From NCBI RefSeq assembly GCF_014196915.1, contig NZ_JACIEP010000008.1, positions 124,001-188,000 on the forward strand: 64,000 nucleotides of DNA. The letters run 5' to 3'. The position numbers and the translations under genes were made by a program. Below are positions 15,597-24,993 of the stretch, one piece after another; positions within the stretch are counted from its first letter, which is position 1, and each line of letters starts with the position of its first letter. The notes below the pieces were generated by a model, which ran no database searches, was not told the origin of the DNA, and saw only the letters and a program-made list of their open reading frames with translations. This DNA is from Dysgonomonas hofstadii (lineage in GTDB: Bacteria > Bacteroidota > Bacteroidia > Bacteroidales > Dysgonomonadaceae).

Positions 15597-16046
15597 ATGG
15601 GAGCAAACAGAGATTCTTATACACTGATAAAAGACACATTCATTAAGGCAATAGATGTCCTGGCTAATGATTACCAAGGTAGTTCCCTGACTGATATTTT
15701 TATCACTGTGGATAAGGAAAGCGGTGAAGTTGCATTCTATGATGACGAAGAAAATAAGGTGACTGAGATTGTGGTTTTCGACTGGGTAAACAAGTATGAT
15801 GAACTCAGTGATGAGAAAATCATATCCGTACTCAGGGAAGTTACCGAACATCTTGACAACGATGATCAATTTACTGCCTTAGATATCTTTAAGCCATTTT
15901 CGGTAAACTATGCCGATGATAACCTCATTGTTATTGAAGAACTCCTGCTGATCAATGAAGATTCTATTGTAAAAATGGATAATAGTTTGCTCGAAAAATT
16001 CGATAAGGAGTTCGACGAGTTTCTTGATAGATTACTGAAAGAATAA
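15597..16046 (+). CDS. Acidic protein of unknown function (149 aa)
   Basis: No family recognised. A soluble, strongly acidic protein (many D and E) beginning MGANRDSYTLIKDTFIKAID, without signal peptide, membrane segment or cysteine pairs. It is 58 bp downstream of cysE and may be read from the same transcript. It converges with the nuclease gene, stop codons 1 bp apart. A function cannot be proposed from the sequence. Confidence 0.7.
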   Translation: MGANRDSYTLIKDTFIKAIDVLANDYQGSSLTDIFITVDKESGEVAFYDDEENKVTEIVVFDWVNKYDELSDEKIISVLREVTEHLDNDDQFTALDIFKPFSVNYADDNLIVIEELLLINEDSIVKMDNSLLEKFDKEFDEFLDRLLKE

Positions 16047-16047
16047 G

Positions 16048-16521
16048 TTATTTCCGGTTTCTCTTCCTGAACTCATAAGGAGACAGCGGGTCTTTCATGC
16101 TCCATATATTTAATTTCTCTTTACGAGCTAACTGTTCCAGTGAGTCCAGACGATGATCGTTCACAAAATGACTATAATACCATGCCAGTCCCTGGCGTAC
16201 CATTTCCTCGTTTATATTCATATCGCCAACATACAACACACCCAGAATCCTTCCGTATTGGTCTTTTTCACTATAACGTACCGTTACGTGCTTTTGATAA
16301 CAAAGGTCATTCAAATGTTGACGAGCTTTTGTACCAAAATCCTGTCCTCTTTCAGGAGCATCTATTCCTAACAGACGGACTTTAACCCGCTCATTGTTAT
16401 CTGTTAGCAAAGTAACTGTATCTCCATCGGCCACGCTCACAACCTTTCCTTTAAGTATTCCTTCTTCTGCTGGTTGGCAAGCCAGCAGGAAAACAAATAA
16501 TATTTGTAATAGTCGATCCAC
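16048..16521 (-). CDS. Staphylococcal-nuclease-type lipoprotein
   Basis: 157 aa. The N-terminus MDRLLQILFVFLLAC is a lipoprotein signal, so the enzyme is exported and lipid-anchored. The rest is an SNase (OB-fold) domain: VADGDTVTLL, VRLLGIDAPERGQDFG (active-site Arg and Glu region) and EKDQYGRILG. It probably degrades DNA or RNA in the periplasm or at the surface with Ca2+. It lies 7 bp downstream of the phosphatase gene, likely one operon. Confidence 0.88.
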   Translation of the reverse strand: MDRLLQILFVFLLACQPAEEGILKGKVVSVADGDTVTLLTDNNERVKVRLLGIDAPERGQDFGTKARQHLNDLCYQKHVTVRYSEKDQYGRILGVLYVGDMNINEEMVRQGLAWYYSHFVNDHRLDSLEQLARKEKLNIWSMKDPLSPYEFRKRNRK

Positions 16522-16528
16522 TACCTAA

Positions 16529-17239
16529 TTACAATCTGGAAGCTATATCCTTACCCTTATCCAAATAGCTGGAGTCTGCCATTGTTTCCACTATAAATTC
16601 TCCATCCTGATAAGTCACTTTACAAACTTCGGCATTATTCAATGGTTTTTTAAATATCTTATCACCACCGATTCCCAATAACATAGCCAGTATGCTCATA
16701 CCATGCGACACTACCAGAATATTGCCTTCCCCGTATTGTATTTCATTCTCTGCTATTTCTTTCAGGCTTTCCTGCGTACGGGCTTCCACCTGGGAAAAAT
16801 TCTCAGCTATACCCAATGTATCCAGAGTCTGAATAGCATCTAATACATCTCTGTAACTAACTTCTTTGGACAAAATAGCCTTTACCATATCATCCATCGA
16901 AGTATAATGCAGATAAAGCGCAGCATCACGCCACATCTTATGATTAAAATCTGCCTCGAAACTCCCAAAACATGCTTCACGCAATCCGGCCAATTCTATC
17001 ACGGGAATATCTTCCTGCCCTTTTGCTCCCAATATAATCTGTGTGGTTTGCCTAGTCCGTCGCAAATCACTGCAATAAGCCGTACGGAAGTTGATATCTT
17101 CAAATCCATAACCAAGAAAACGGGCTGCATCAATGCCCTCCTTTGTCAACGGTGAATCGCACCAACCCTGTACCTTGTCGAGGGTATTCATTATCGTCTT
17201 ACCGTGACGAACAACATATATCGTAATTTTATTTGACAT
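16529..17239 (-). CDS. Histidine phosphatase family protein
   Basis: 236 aa. It has the phosphoglycerate-mutase-like signature VVRHGKTIMN (catalytic His in RHG), DLRRTRQTTQ and the second active His in VVSHGMS. The substrate is not defined; candidates are small phosphorylated metabolites. Cytoplasmic. It heads a two-gene minus operon with the nuclease lipoprotein. Confidence 0.88.
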   Translation of the reverse strand: MSNKITIYVVRHGKTIMNTLDKVQGWCDSPLTKEGIDAARFLGYGFEDINFRTAYCSDLRRTRQTTQIILGAKGQEDIPVIELAGLREACFGSFEADFNHKMWRDAALYLHYTSMDDMVKAILSKEVSYRDVLDAIQTLDTLGIAENFSQVEARTQESLKEIAENEIQYGEGNILVVSHGMSILAMLLGIGGDKIFKKPLNNAEVCKVTYQDGEFIVETMADSSYLDKGKDIASRL

Positions 17240-17266
17240 TTTTATTTATTGTTAATATATAATTTT

Positions 17267-17869
17267 TTATTCAGAAAGGCTATATGTTATCCCGACCTTT
17301 ATGCCGGCTTCAAAAACCCGATCATAATAGCTACCCGATGAGAAGGGAATTAACGTATGAAGTTTCAGATTGGGATTCATATAAAGCGAAATACCTGAAT
17401 CGAAATCATATTTCACACCTAAACCAAACATCGTACCCAAGCCGGTTTGTCTGTCTATCGAATTCGATTTTGAAATTTCAAAATCGAATAATAAACCTCC
17501 GTTGAGGAAAATATATTTACCAAAGTTTAGGTTCACCATCATCGGAAAAGATATTAATTTGAAGTTCTCTTTCCTTGATGGATTATCATATTCAATCCCT
17601 GTAAATGCGGGCTTTATAATTATATTATTTTTCGAATATTCAATACCTGTCTGAAATTCAATCTTTTTATTAAAGCAATATGTATAACTGGCTCCGAAAG
17701 AAAAGGCATTGTCATTATCATAAACAGCAGCACCGTCCCGGCTTCCAAAAGTAAACACTTCACTTGTAACTAATGGAGATATATTCACTCCGATTTTATG
17801 CTGGGCATACTCTTCAATACTTATTATCAATAATATAAAGGTCAAAAATAACCGGATATTTTTTTTCAT
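17267..17869 (-). CDS. Outer membrane beta-barrel protein
   Basis: 200 aa. A signal peptide (MKKNIRLFLTFILLIISIEEYA) is followed by alternating amphipathic strands typical of OmpW/OprF-like barrels: IGVNISPLVT, YTYCFNKKIEFQTGIEYS, FGLGVKYDF and a C-terminal strand GIKVGITYSL. Probably an eight-stranded porin-like barrel. Function unknown. It lies between the phosphatase and thioesterase genes on the same strand. Confidence 0.75.
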   Translation of the reverse strand: MKKNIRLFLTFILLIISIEEYAQHKIGVNISPLVTSEVFTFGSRDGAAVYDNDNAFSFGASYTYCFNKKIEFQTGIEYSKNNIIIKPAFTGIEYDNPSRKENFKLISFPMMVNLNFGKYIFLNGGLLFDFEISKSNSIDRQTGLGTMFGLGVKYDFDSGISLYMNPNLKLHTLIPFSSGSYYDRVFEAGIKVGITYSLSE

Positions 17870-17889
17870 AGTTTATAGTTTAATGTGTT

Positions 17890-18297
17890 TTATTTCCACT
17901 CCAGATAATCGATAAAAGCCTTATCAAACATATCAGGGGCTGTTACTTTTCCATTAATCAGACAGACTACCTCTATAACAGCCTTAGCACATAAAGTGTT
18001 ATCGGATATACGTGTAATCTCCTGATGAAAATAATAGCGTACTCCATCCCGAACCGCCGTAGCTGTACAGATAAACTCTTCCGATCCTCGCAATGAATTC
18101 CTGTAACTGATATTCACATTGCGCACTACGGGAATAATATTCCCCTTGGTAAGATCACGCAGGCGCAAACCACATTTTTCCATCAATTCGTGACGTGTCG
18201 CCTCAAAATAATGCAAATAGATCGCATTATTGACCACTCCCTGCGAATCGCACTCGTAGTCACGGACTTTCATTTTATTTTCAAATGTTAGTGCCAT
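17890..18297 (-). CDS. Hotdog-fold acyl-CoA thioesterase (YbgC-like)
   Basis: 135 aa. It has the 4HBT motif around RDYECDSQGVVNNAIYLHYF, with the Asp that acts in catalysis, followed by EATRHELMEKCGL. It probably hydrolyses acyl-CoA. It is clearly similar to the 136-aa gene at 19154-19564 and lies on the other side of a lipase gene. Same strand, so they may form one operon. Confidence 0.88.
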   Translation of the reverse strand: MALTFENKMKVRDYECDSQGVVNNAIYLHYFEATRHELMEKCGLRLRDLTKGNIIPVVRNVNISYRNSLRGSEEFICTATAVRDGVRYYFHQEITRISDNTLCAKAVIEVVCLINGKVTAPDMFDKAFIDYLEWK

Positions 18298-18322
18298 AAT
18301 CTTATAAATCTTTATTTTAAAG

Positions 18323-19111
18323 CTAAAATCCTTTTAGTGCTAAACTTTGTACTATTTTCAAATATTCATCCGGGATTTCCACTCCTGATATCTTTTTCCT
18401 CTTTATATCTATGATTTCAGAATGGGATATTCCTCCATTCTTTCCTTCAATCAGAATATGGGATTCGCCCCATCCGGATGATTTCCGGCTTACGATACCA
18501 TCGTTAGGCCCCGACTCTTTCTCTATAAAATTATATGTAAAAAAATGAGAAAGATCATCATATTTGTTTTTCAACAAAGAGTAGTAGCTACAATAATATA
18601 CCAGCTCATTATTTGGATTATTCCGGTTAAATTTCATCATACTCTCCGAAGTCAGGTCTCCAAGCATCTGATGTGGGCTTGGTGATTTATCTCCATACAA
18701 TTTTGCCAGCGAGTAAGTTATTCTTTTAGCCAATCTGGTATGGAGATATTTCTTATTAAAGATATAATCAACTATTTCAGATCCCAAATGAGGAGTCGAT
18801 ATAGTTGTCAGGCTGGCGACTTTCGATGCATAACCCAATGTACTTATTAAAAAACGGGAATCAATACCGCCCTTCGAATGGGCTATCAGATTAACTTTCT
18901 CCGCCTTCATTTTTTCCAGTACAGAATCTACAGTCTCCTTCAACAACAAGGCATTACTCTCTATCCCACCCCAGGAATCGGTATTTCCCAAAAATACATT
19001 AATCCCGGCAGAACTAAGTTTTTCCGGAATCCTTCCCCAGAACAAACTGTTGTCTTTCGCGGCAATCCCATGTACTAAAACAATAGGATATTTTAATTCT
19101 GTATTCTGCAA
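18323..19111 (-). CDS. Alpha/beta hydrolase, lipase-like
   Basis: 262 aa. It has YPIVLVHGIAAKDN (oxyanion hole region) and the nucleophile elbow LIAHSKGGIDSR (serine in AHSKG). It resembles triacylglycerol lipases of the bacterial class with GHSKG/GHSMG. No signal peptide is visible, so it is probably cytoplasmic or exported in another way. It is flanked by two YbgC-like thioesterase genes on the same strand, which suggests joint action on acyl groups or lipids. Confidence 0.8.
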   Translation of the reverse strand: MQNTELKYPIVLVHGIAAKDNSLFWGRIPEKLSSAGINVFLGNTDSWGGIESNALLLKETVDSVLEKMKAEKVNLIAHSKGGIDSRFLISTLGYASKVASLTTISTPHLGSEIVDYIFNKKYLHTRLAKRITYSLAKLYGDKSPSPHQMLGDLTSESMMKFNRNNPNNELVYYCSYYSLLKNKYDDLSHFFTYNFIEKESGPNDGIVSRKSSGWGESHILIEGKNGGISHSEIIDIKRKKISGVEIPDEYLKIVQSLALKGF

Positions 19112-19153
19112 TCCTTTGTTTTTAGATTTAATCTAATATTGATCAATAATATA

Positions 19154-19564
19154 TCAATTATTCAGAAATTTCCCTAATTTTTCATCAAATAAATCAGGTT
19201 TACGAACCTTTCCTTCAACCATACAGGCGGTTTCTACCCGGGCGGTGGAACACACTTTACCATCTCGTAGCCGGATGATTTTCTGATTGAATATATAGCG
19301 GATACCTTCCTTTTCTATAGAATCGATAGTACAGATAAAATCATTGCTTCCCCGAAGCGAATGCTTGTAACGGATATATACGCTTACAACTACGGCATCG
19401 ATCCCATCTTCGTGCAACTCATAAAAGTTAAGTCCGTTCTGTTCTAAAAACTCATGACGCACTACTTCATAATAATGCTGGTAATTGGCATTGTTAACTA
19501 TTCCCTGCGCATCGCATTCATAGTCACGCACTTTCAGTTTATATTCAAAAAGAGAACTACTCAT
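19154..19564 (-). CDS. Hotdog-fold acyl-CoA thioesterase (second copy)
   Basis: 136 aa. Same layout as the 135-aa copy, with KVRDYECDAQGIVNNANYQHYY as the active-site segment. The two proteins are related over their whole length but diverged (EQNGLNFYELHEDG against EKCGLRLRDLTKG), so the duplication is old. First gene of the thioesterase-lipase-thioesterase run. Confidence 0.88.
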   Translation of the reverse strand: MSSSLFEYKLKVRDYECDAQGIVNNANYQHYYEVVRHEFLEQNGLNFYELHEDGIDAVVVSVYIRYKHSLRGSNDFICTIDSIEKEGIRYIFNQKIIRLRDGKVCSTARVETACMVEGKVRKPDLFDEKLGKFLNN

Positions 19565-19580
19565 TTTATATTAATTTAAT

Positions 19581-19606
19581 AGGTGCAAAACAAAAGCCCT
19601 GCACCT
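19581..19606 (-). terminator. Weak hairpin between purL and thioesterase genes
   Basis: AGGTGCA (19581-19587) pairs with TGCACCT (19600-19606). No strong T run follows on the minus strand, so it may be a weak terminator or an attenuator after purL. Confidence 0.4.
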
Positions 19607-19630
19607 AATTAAAACCACACGATTATTATA

Positions 19631-22600
19631 TTACTTTATATTCTTTATCCACTCCCGTGCATTTACAAAAGCTTCCATCCACGGTGTAAAGTCATCTTTA
19701 CGATGGTCGAAAGGATGAAAAGCGCACTGCCAAGGAAATAGTGAACGTTCCAGATGAGGCATTATTGCCAAATGACGGCCATCTTTCGATACAACAGCTG
19801 CGATATCGTAATCCGACCCGTTAGGATTGCCCGGATATTCACTGTAAATATATTTGGCTACAACATTATATTCCGATTCGGCTTTTGGCATGGAGAAACG
19901 ACCTTCACCGTGCGACACCCAAATACCGAGTTTACTGCCCGACAGGGATCCAAACATAACCGATTCATTCTTAGGAATCTCGACACTCAAAAAAGTAGAT
20001 TCATACTTATGCGAAATGTTATGTTCCATCTTCGGGTGTTTGTCATGCTCCGGATATACAAGGTTTAATTCGGTCATTAATTGACAACCATTGCAGACAC
20101 CAAGGCTCAGCGTATCTTTACGCTCATAGAATTTACGTAAAGTTTCCTTTGCTTTTTCGTTATACATAAAACTACCCGCCCATCCTTTAGCAGAGCCGAG
20201 TACATCAGAGTTTGCAAAACCACCGCAAAACACTATCAGGTTGATATCTTCCAACGTTTCACGCCCCGATACAAGATCTGTCATGTGAACATCTTTTACA
20301 TCAAAGCCTGCGAGATACATAGAATAGGCCATTTCACGCTCGCTGTTTGTCCCTTGTTCACGGATAACGGCAGCTTTTATACCTGTCGGCTGTGTCCTGT
20401 TCGGATCGATACCGTATTGAGCGAACCGCCCGGTAAATGATGGATTGAATTTAAATTGAAGCGGCTGATTTTTATAATTTTCGAAACGGGCTTTTGCTAG
20501 AATTTCCGTACTTTGTTTTCTATCCAGTAGATAAGAGGGTTCGTACCATACATCACGTAATTCGTCTATATTGAACTCCTGCACAAAAGTATCTTTCTGA
20601 ATAACCAGTTTACGCTCTTCTATCGGACGCGCTACGATTGCAAAGCCAATTCCATAGTCGTCCAGTATCTTTTCTACCAAATGGTGGTGCTTCACCTGAA
20701 TAAGCACTCCCGGATTTTCAGAGAACAGTACTTTTATCAGGTCTGTGTGATGCAATTTATCCAAACGGGCTTCAAGACCACCCTGAGGGTTAGCAAAACA
20801 CATTTCCAGCATTGTTGTAACAAGTCCTCCGGCCGAGATATCGTGACCTGCAAGGACTAAACCTCTGTCGATCAGTTCCTGTACTGCGCCAAAAGCATTC
20901 TTGAAATATTCCGTATCTTTTACTGTTGGCGTTTCTTCACCCAGCTTACTCATTGTCTGCGCAAAAGCTGAGCCTCCGAGTTTAAATGAATCGAAGGAAA
21001 AATCGATATAATAAAGATAAGTACCTTTTATGTAAGCCAGAACAGGAGAAACGATTTTACGTATATTCTTCACCTCACCTGCCGCAGAAATTATCACCGT
21101 TCCCGGAGAATAAACCTTCTCTTCTCCGTATTTCTGAGTCATAGAAAGAGAGTCTTTTCCCGTAGGAATATTTACACCAAGTTCGCAGGCAAACTCAGAA
21201 CAGGCTTCCACTGCTTTATACAAACGCGCATCTTCTCCCGGATTCTTACAAGGCCACATCCAGTTGGCACTCAAAGAGATTCCTTTCAAGCCATCCTCAA
21301 TAGGAGCAAAAACTATATTTGTCAACGATTCGGCAATAGCCAGAACCGAACCTGCTACAGGATCGACCATCGCCGCCTGTGGTGCATGCCCTATCGAGGT
21401 GGCGATACCCACACGCCCTTTATAATCGAGAGCTACAGCACCGAGATCACTCAATGGCAACTGAATTTCTCCCTGGGTCTGCTGACGTGCAACCTTACCT
21501 GTTACTGAACGGTCGACTTTATTTGTTAGCCAGTCTTTACAGGCGACAGCCTCCAGTTGAAGCACGTTCTTAATATATTCGTCAAGCTTTGAAAGGTCAT
21601 ATTCAGGATTTGCATATATTTCTTCCAAGGTCTCGTCTTTCATTATTGTTTTAGGAGCTGAACCGAAAAAGTCTTCCAGTTTCAGATCGATAGGCCGTTT
21701 TCCATCAGCCTGCTCAAAAACGAATTTCATGTCATTTGTCGTTTCACCCACAATATACATTGGTGAACGTTCACGCTCTGCAATTCGTTTTATCCTCTCT
21801 GTTGCGCTATCGGGAATTAATAATCCCATGCGCTCCTGGCTTTCATTTCCTACTATTTCTTTAGATGAAAGGGTTGGATCTCCAATAGGAAGTTTTGAGA
21901 TATCTATTTTACCACCTGTAGCTTCTACCAACTCCGATAAACAGTTCAAGTGTCCCCCGGCTCCATGGTCATGAATGGAAACGATCGGATTATCATTTGA
22001 TTCTGCAAGGGTACGGATCACATTAGCAGTACGTTTCTGCATTTCTGGATTCGCACGTTGCACTGCATTTAGCTCAATACCACTTGAATATTGTCCTGTA
22101 TCTACTGACGAGACGGCACCACCACCCATACCGATTCGATAATTGTCACCACCGAGAATCACAACTTTTTCTCCCGGCTCAGGCTGCCCTTTTATAGCAT
22201 CACGTTTATTAGCGTAACCTACCCCTCCGGCAAGCATAATCACTTTATCGTAAGCAAACTTCTTCTGGTTCTCAATATGCTCGAAAGTTAACAGAGAGCC
22301 ACAGATAAGCGGCTGGCCGTATTTATTACCAAAATCGGAAGCGCCATTCGAAGCCTTTATCAGAATTTCTTCCGGTGTCTGGTATAGCCATGGACGTTCG
22401 GGCATTGCGTCCTCCCATTTGCGTCCTGTCTTTGTTCGTGGATATGATGTCATGTAAACAGCCGTTCCGGCTATCGGCAAAGATGCTTTACCTCCGCCAA
22501 GACGATCCCGGATTTCACCTCCTGAACCTGTTGCCGCACCATTGAAAGGTTCTACTGTAGTCGGGAAGTTATGAGTTTCTGCCTTCAACGATAAAACTGA

Positions 22601-23317
22601 CTTTATCGGCTTTACTTCAAAATAACTTGGTTTATCGCCATCTGTTGGGGCAAATTGTTCTATTTCAGGTCCCTGATTAAATGCTACATTATCTTTATAA
22701 GCAGAAACCAGTTTATTCGGATTGGTCTGTGATGTTTTCTTTATCAGTTTAAATAACGAACTTTCTTTTTCTTCCCCGTCAATAATAAACGTACCATTAA
22801 ATATTTTATGGCGGCAATGCTCCGAGTTAACTTGCGAGAAACCAAACACCTCGCTATCTGTCAATTTTCGGCCTAATCTTTGGCTTACATTATTCAGATA
22901 TTCAATTTCTTCTTCGCTAAGAGCCAATCCTTCCTGCTGATTGTATACAGCAATATCGTCAATCTCAATTATCGGGTCTGGCGTTTTATAAATCGTAAAT
23001 ACGTCCTGATTCAATCCGTCATAAATACGTTGAAGCATCGGGTCGTGATCTGCATCACTACTACTCACCGGAAAGAATTCTTCAATCCGCATAATTCCAT
23101 CAACACCCATATTCTGGGTAATTTCCACAGCATTGGTACTCCATGGTGTGATCATCTCGCGGCGTGGACCGACAAAAAAGCCTGAAACTTTATCGGCTTC
23201 AAGCAGGGTTGCATCACTGAAGGCCCATGACAGGCGCTGGATGAAATCGTTATTAAGACTTGTATTTGTTTGAACAGCAATAATGTTCTTAGACGAGGTC
23301 TGAAAGAAAGAAATCAT
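19631..23317 (-). CDS. purL: Phosphoribosylformylglycinamidine synthase
   Basis: 1228 aa from ATG 23317 (a longer frame adds 14 residues). Single-chain PurL, as in proteobacteria: N-terminal PurS-like domain, linker, two AIRS-type synthetase domains (SLKAETHNFPTTVEPFNGAA; SIHDHGAGGHLNCLSELVEA) and a C-terminal glutaminase (LGVCNGCQLM nucleophile Cys, and a late IMPHLERS His). It converts FGAR, ATP and glutamine to FGAM in purine synthesis. Monocistronic by appearance, with its own TAnnTTTG promoter. Confidence 0.97.
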   Translation of the reverse strand: MISFFQTSSKNIIAVQTNTSLNNDFIQRLSWAFSDATLLEADKVSGFFVGPRREMITPWSTNAVEITQNMGVDGIMRIEEFFPVSSSDADHDPMLQRIYDGLNQDVFTIYKTPDPIIEIDDIAVYNQQEGLALSEEEIEYLNNVSQRLGRKLTDSEVFGFSQVNSEHCRHKIFNGTFIIDGEEKESSLFKLIKKTSQTNPNKLVSAYKDNVAFNQGPEIEQFAPTDGDKPSYFEVKPIKSVLSLKAETHNFPTTVEPFNGAATGSGGEIRDRLGGGKASLPIAGTAVYMTSYPRTKTGRKWEDAMPERPWLYQTPEEILIKASNGASDFGNKYGQPLICGSLLTFEHIENQKKFAYDKVIMLAGGVGYANKRDAIKGQPEPGEKVVILGGDNYRIGMGGGAVSSVDTGQYSSGIELNAVQRANPEMQKRTANVIRTLAESNDNPIVSIHDHGAGGHLNCLSELVEATGGKIDISKLPIGDPTLSSKEIVGNESQERMGLLIPDSATERIKRIAERERSPMYIVGETTNDMKFVFEQADGKRPIDLKLEDFFGSAPKTIMKDETLEEIYANPEYDLSKLDEYIKNVLQLEAVACKDWLTNKVDRSVTGKVARQQTQGEIQLPLSDLGAVALDYKGRVGIATSIGHAPQAAMVDPVAGSVLAIAESLTNIVFAPIEDGLKGISLSANWMWPCKNPGEDARLYKAVEACSEFACELGVNIPTGKDSLSMTQKYGEEKVYSPGTVIISAAGEVKNIRKIVSPVLAYIKGTYLYYIDFSFDSFKLGGSAFAQTMSKLGEETPTVKDTEYFKNAFGAVQELIDRGLVLAGHDISAGGLVTTMLEMCFANPQGGLEARLDKLHHTDLIKVLFSENPGVLIQVKHHHLVEKILDDYGIGFAIVARPIEERKLVIQKDTFVQEFNIDELRDVWYEPSYLLDRKQSTEILAKARFENYKNQPLQFKFNPSFTGRFAQYGIDPNRTQPTGIKAAVIREQGTNSEREMAYSMYLAGFDVKDVHMTDLVSGRETLEDINLIVFCGGFANSDVLGSAKGWAGSFMYNEKAKETLRKFYERKDTLSLGVCNGCQLMTELNLVYPEHDKHPKMEHNISHKYESTFLSVEIPKNESVMFGSLSGSKLGIWVSHGEGRFSMPKAESEYNVVAKYIYSEYPGNPNGSDYDIAAVVSKDGRHLAIMPHLERSLFPWQCAFHPFDHRKDDFTPWMEAFVNAREWIKNIK

Positions 23318-23358
23318 ATCTGTATTTCGAGTTAATAAATTTGCTTTAAACAGGCACA

Positions 23359-23366
23359 CAAAGATA
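23359..23366 (-). promoter_or_regulatory. -7 box of purL
   Basis: Minus-strand TATCTTTG, a close match to TAnnTTTG, 41 bp before ATG 23317. It supports that start over the upstream one, which it would leave without a leader. Confidence 0.65.
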
Positions 23367-23514
23367 GTGAAAAGTGGTCATATACTAAAAGGAAAAAAGA
23401 AAATACGAACAAGATATATTTTAATTTCTATCTTTCTTTTTCTATCAAAATTATAAAAATGAAGACTGGCTTATACAGCCACTATAATATTACTGCAAAT
23501 TCCTAAAAATATAT

Positions 23515-23522
23515 TATCTTTG
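23515..23522 (+). promoter_or_regulatory. -7 box of ugd
   Basis: TATCTTTG fits TAnnTTTG, 67 bp upstream of the start codon. The leader in between is A-rich and shows no clear structure. Confidence 0.65.
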
Positions 23523-23589
23523 TGCTCGCTAACAAAAGCATTACAAAAATCTTAAGTATTTACAAAACAAAATATTAAACTAAAATAGA

Positions 23590-24912
23590 ATGAGAATTGC
23601 TATCGTCGGAACCGGTTATGTCGGACTTGTTTCTGGTACTTGTTTTGCAGAGATGGGTACAGAGGTTTATTGTGTAGACATAGACCAGAAGAAAATAGAT
23701 AATCTAAAAAACGGCATCATACCAATTTTCGAACCGGGACTGGATGAGATGGTAGAACGTAACCATAAGGCTGGCCGCTTACATTTCACAACAGACTTAA
23801 GTTCTATATTGAATAATGTTGATATAGTATTCTCAGCCGTAGGAACACCTCCTGACGAAGATGGCAGTGCCGATCTGAAATATGTACTGGAAGTTGCCAG
23901 GACGGTAGGTAAAAACCTGGATAAATATATGGTAATTGTCACCAAAAGCACTGTTCCGGTAGGGACTGCCCAACTTATTAAAAAAACTATCAGGGAAGAA
24001 CTTGATAAGCGTGGCAAATCTGATTTAAAATTTGATGTAGCTTCTAATCCTGAATTTCTGAAAGAAGGTGCGGCAATAACCGACTTTATGCAACCCGACC
24101 GTGTTGTAGTAGGTGTAGAATCGGAAGAAGCCCAACGGTTAATGGAAAAATTATATAAACCGTTTACGCTAAATAACTATAGAATAATCTATACAGATAT
24201 TCCTTCTGCCGAGATGATCAAATATGCTGCAAACGCCATGCTCGCAACCCGCATCAGTTTTATGAATGACATTGCAAACCTTTGTGAGATTGTCGGGGCT
24301 GACGTAAATATGGTTCGTAAGGGTATTGGTTCTGATGCCCGTATCGGTTCTAAATTCCTTTATGCAGGATGTGGTTACGGAGGAAGCTGTTTCCCTAAGG
24401 ATGTAAAAGCTCTGATTAAAACAGCAAAGGACTTAGGCCACAACATGAAAATACTAGAAGCCGTTGAAGATGTGAACGAATACCAGAAGAATGTTCTCTT
24501 CGACAAACTAATGAAATATTACGACGGTGATATAAAAGGTAAAACCATCGCTGTATGGGGATTAGCTTTCAAACCCAAAACAGATGATATGCGTGAAGCT
24601 CCCGCCCTTGTATTGATCGATAAAATATTGAAAGCAGGAGGAAAAGTAAGAGCATACGATCCTGTAGCGATGAAAGAAGCAGAGCATCGCCATTTGGGAG
24701 ACAGTATTGTATATGCTAAAGACATATATGATGCAACTTTAGACGCAGATGCTATCCTGATGATAACCGAGTGGAACGAATTCCGTCTACCGACATGGGA
24801 AGTAATTAAGAAAACGATGAAAAAACCTGTTGTATTCGATGGACGTAACATCTACAATAAACAGGAAATGAATGATATCGGATTCGACTATTTCGGCATT
24901 GGTATTATATAA
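23590..24912 (+). CDS. ugd: UDP-glucose 6-dehydrogenase
   Basis: 440 aa. It oxidises UDP-glucose to UDP-glucuronate, a precursor of capsule and exopolysaccharide sugars. Motifs: the Rossmann loop IVGTGYVGLVSGTCFAEMG at 4-22, VGTPPDEDGSADL, NPEFLKEGAAI and the catalytic cysteine in GYGGSCFPKD. Full length for the family. Ends at a hairpin terminator that also contains the promoter of lolD. Confidence 0.96.
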   Translation: MRIAIVGTGYVGLVSGTCFAEMGTEVYCVDIDQKKIDNLKNGIIPIFEPGLDEMVERNHKAGRLHFTTDLSSILNNVDIVFSAVGTPPDEDGSADLKYVLEVARTVGKNLDKYMVIVTKSTVPVGTAQLIKKTIREELDKRGKSDLKFDVASNPEFLKEGAAITDFMQPDRVVVGVESEEAQRLMEKLYKPFTLNNYRIIYTDIPSAEMIKYAANAMLATRISFMNDIANLCEIVGADVNMVRKGIGSDARIGSKFLYAGCGYGGSCFPKDVKALIKTAKDLGHNMKILEAVEDVNEYQKNVLFDKLMKYYDGDIKGKTIAVWGLAFKPKTDDMREAPALVLIDKILKAGGKVRAYDPVAMKEAEHRHLGDSIVYAKDIYDATLDADAILMITEWNEFRLPTWEVIKKTMKKPVVFDGRNIYNKQEMNDIGFDYFGIGII

Positions 24913-24934
24913 TCGAAAAAGCTAAAAATAATAT

Positions 24935-24975
24935 AAGGCTACATAAAAGTTTTTATCTTTGTGTAGCCTTTTTTA
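24935..24975 (+). terminator. ugd terminator
   Basis: AAGGCTACA (24935-24943) pairs with TGTAGCCTT (24962-24970), followed by a T7 run. The 18-base loop contains the -7 box of the lolD promoter. Confidence 0.8.
24954..24961 (+). promoter_or_regulatory. -7 box of lolD-dprA, inside the ugd terminator loop
   Basis: TATCTTTG matches TAnnTTTG and lies in the loop of the upstream terminator, 33 bp before the lolD start. The start of the lolD transcript would include the right arm and T run. Confidence 0.6.
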
Positions 24976-24993
24976 TTATAAATACAAAACCAA

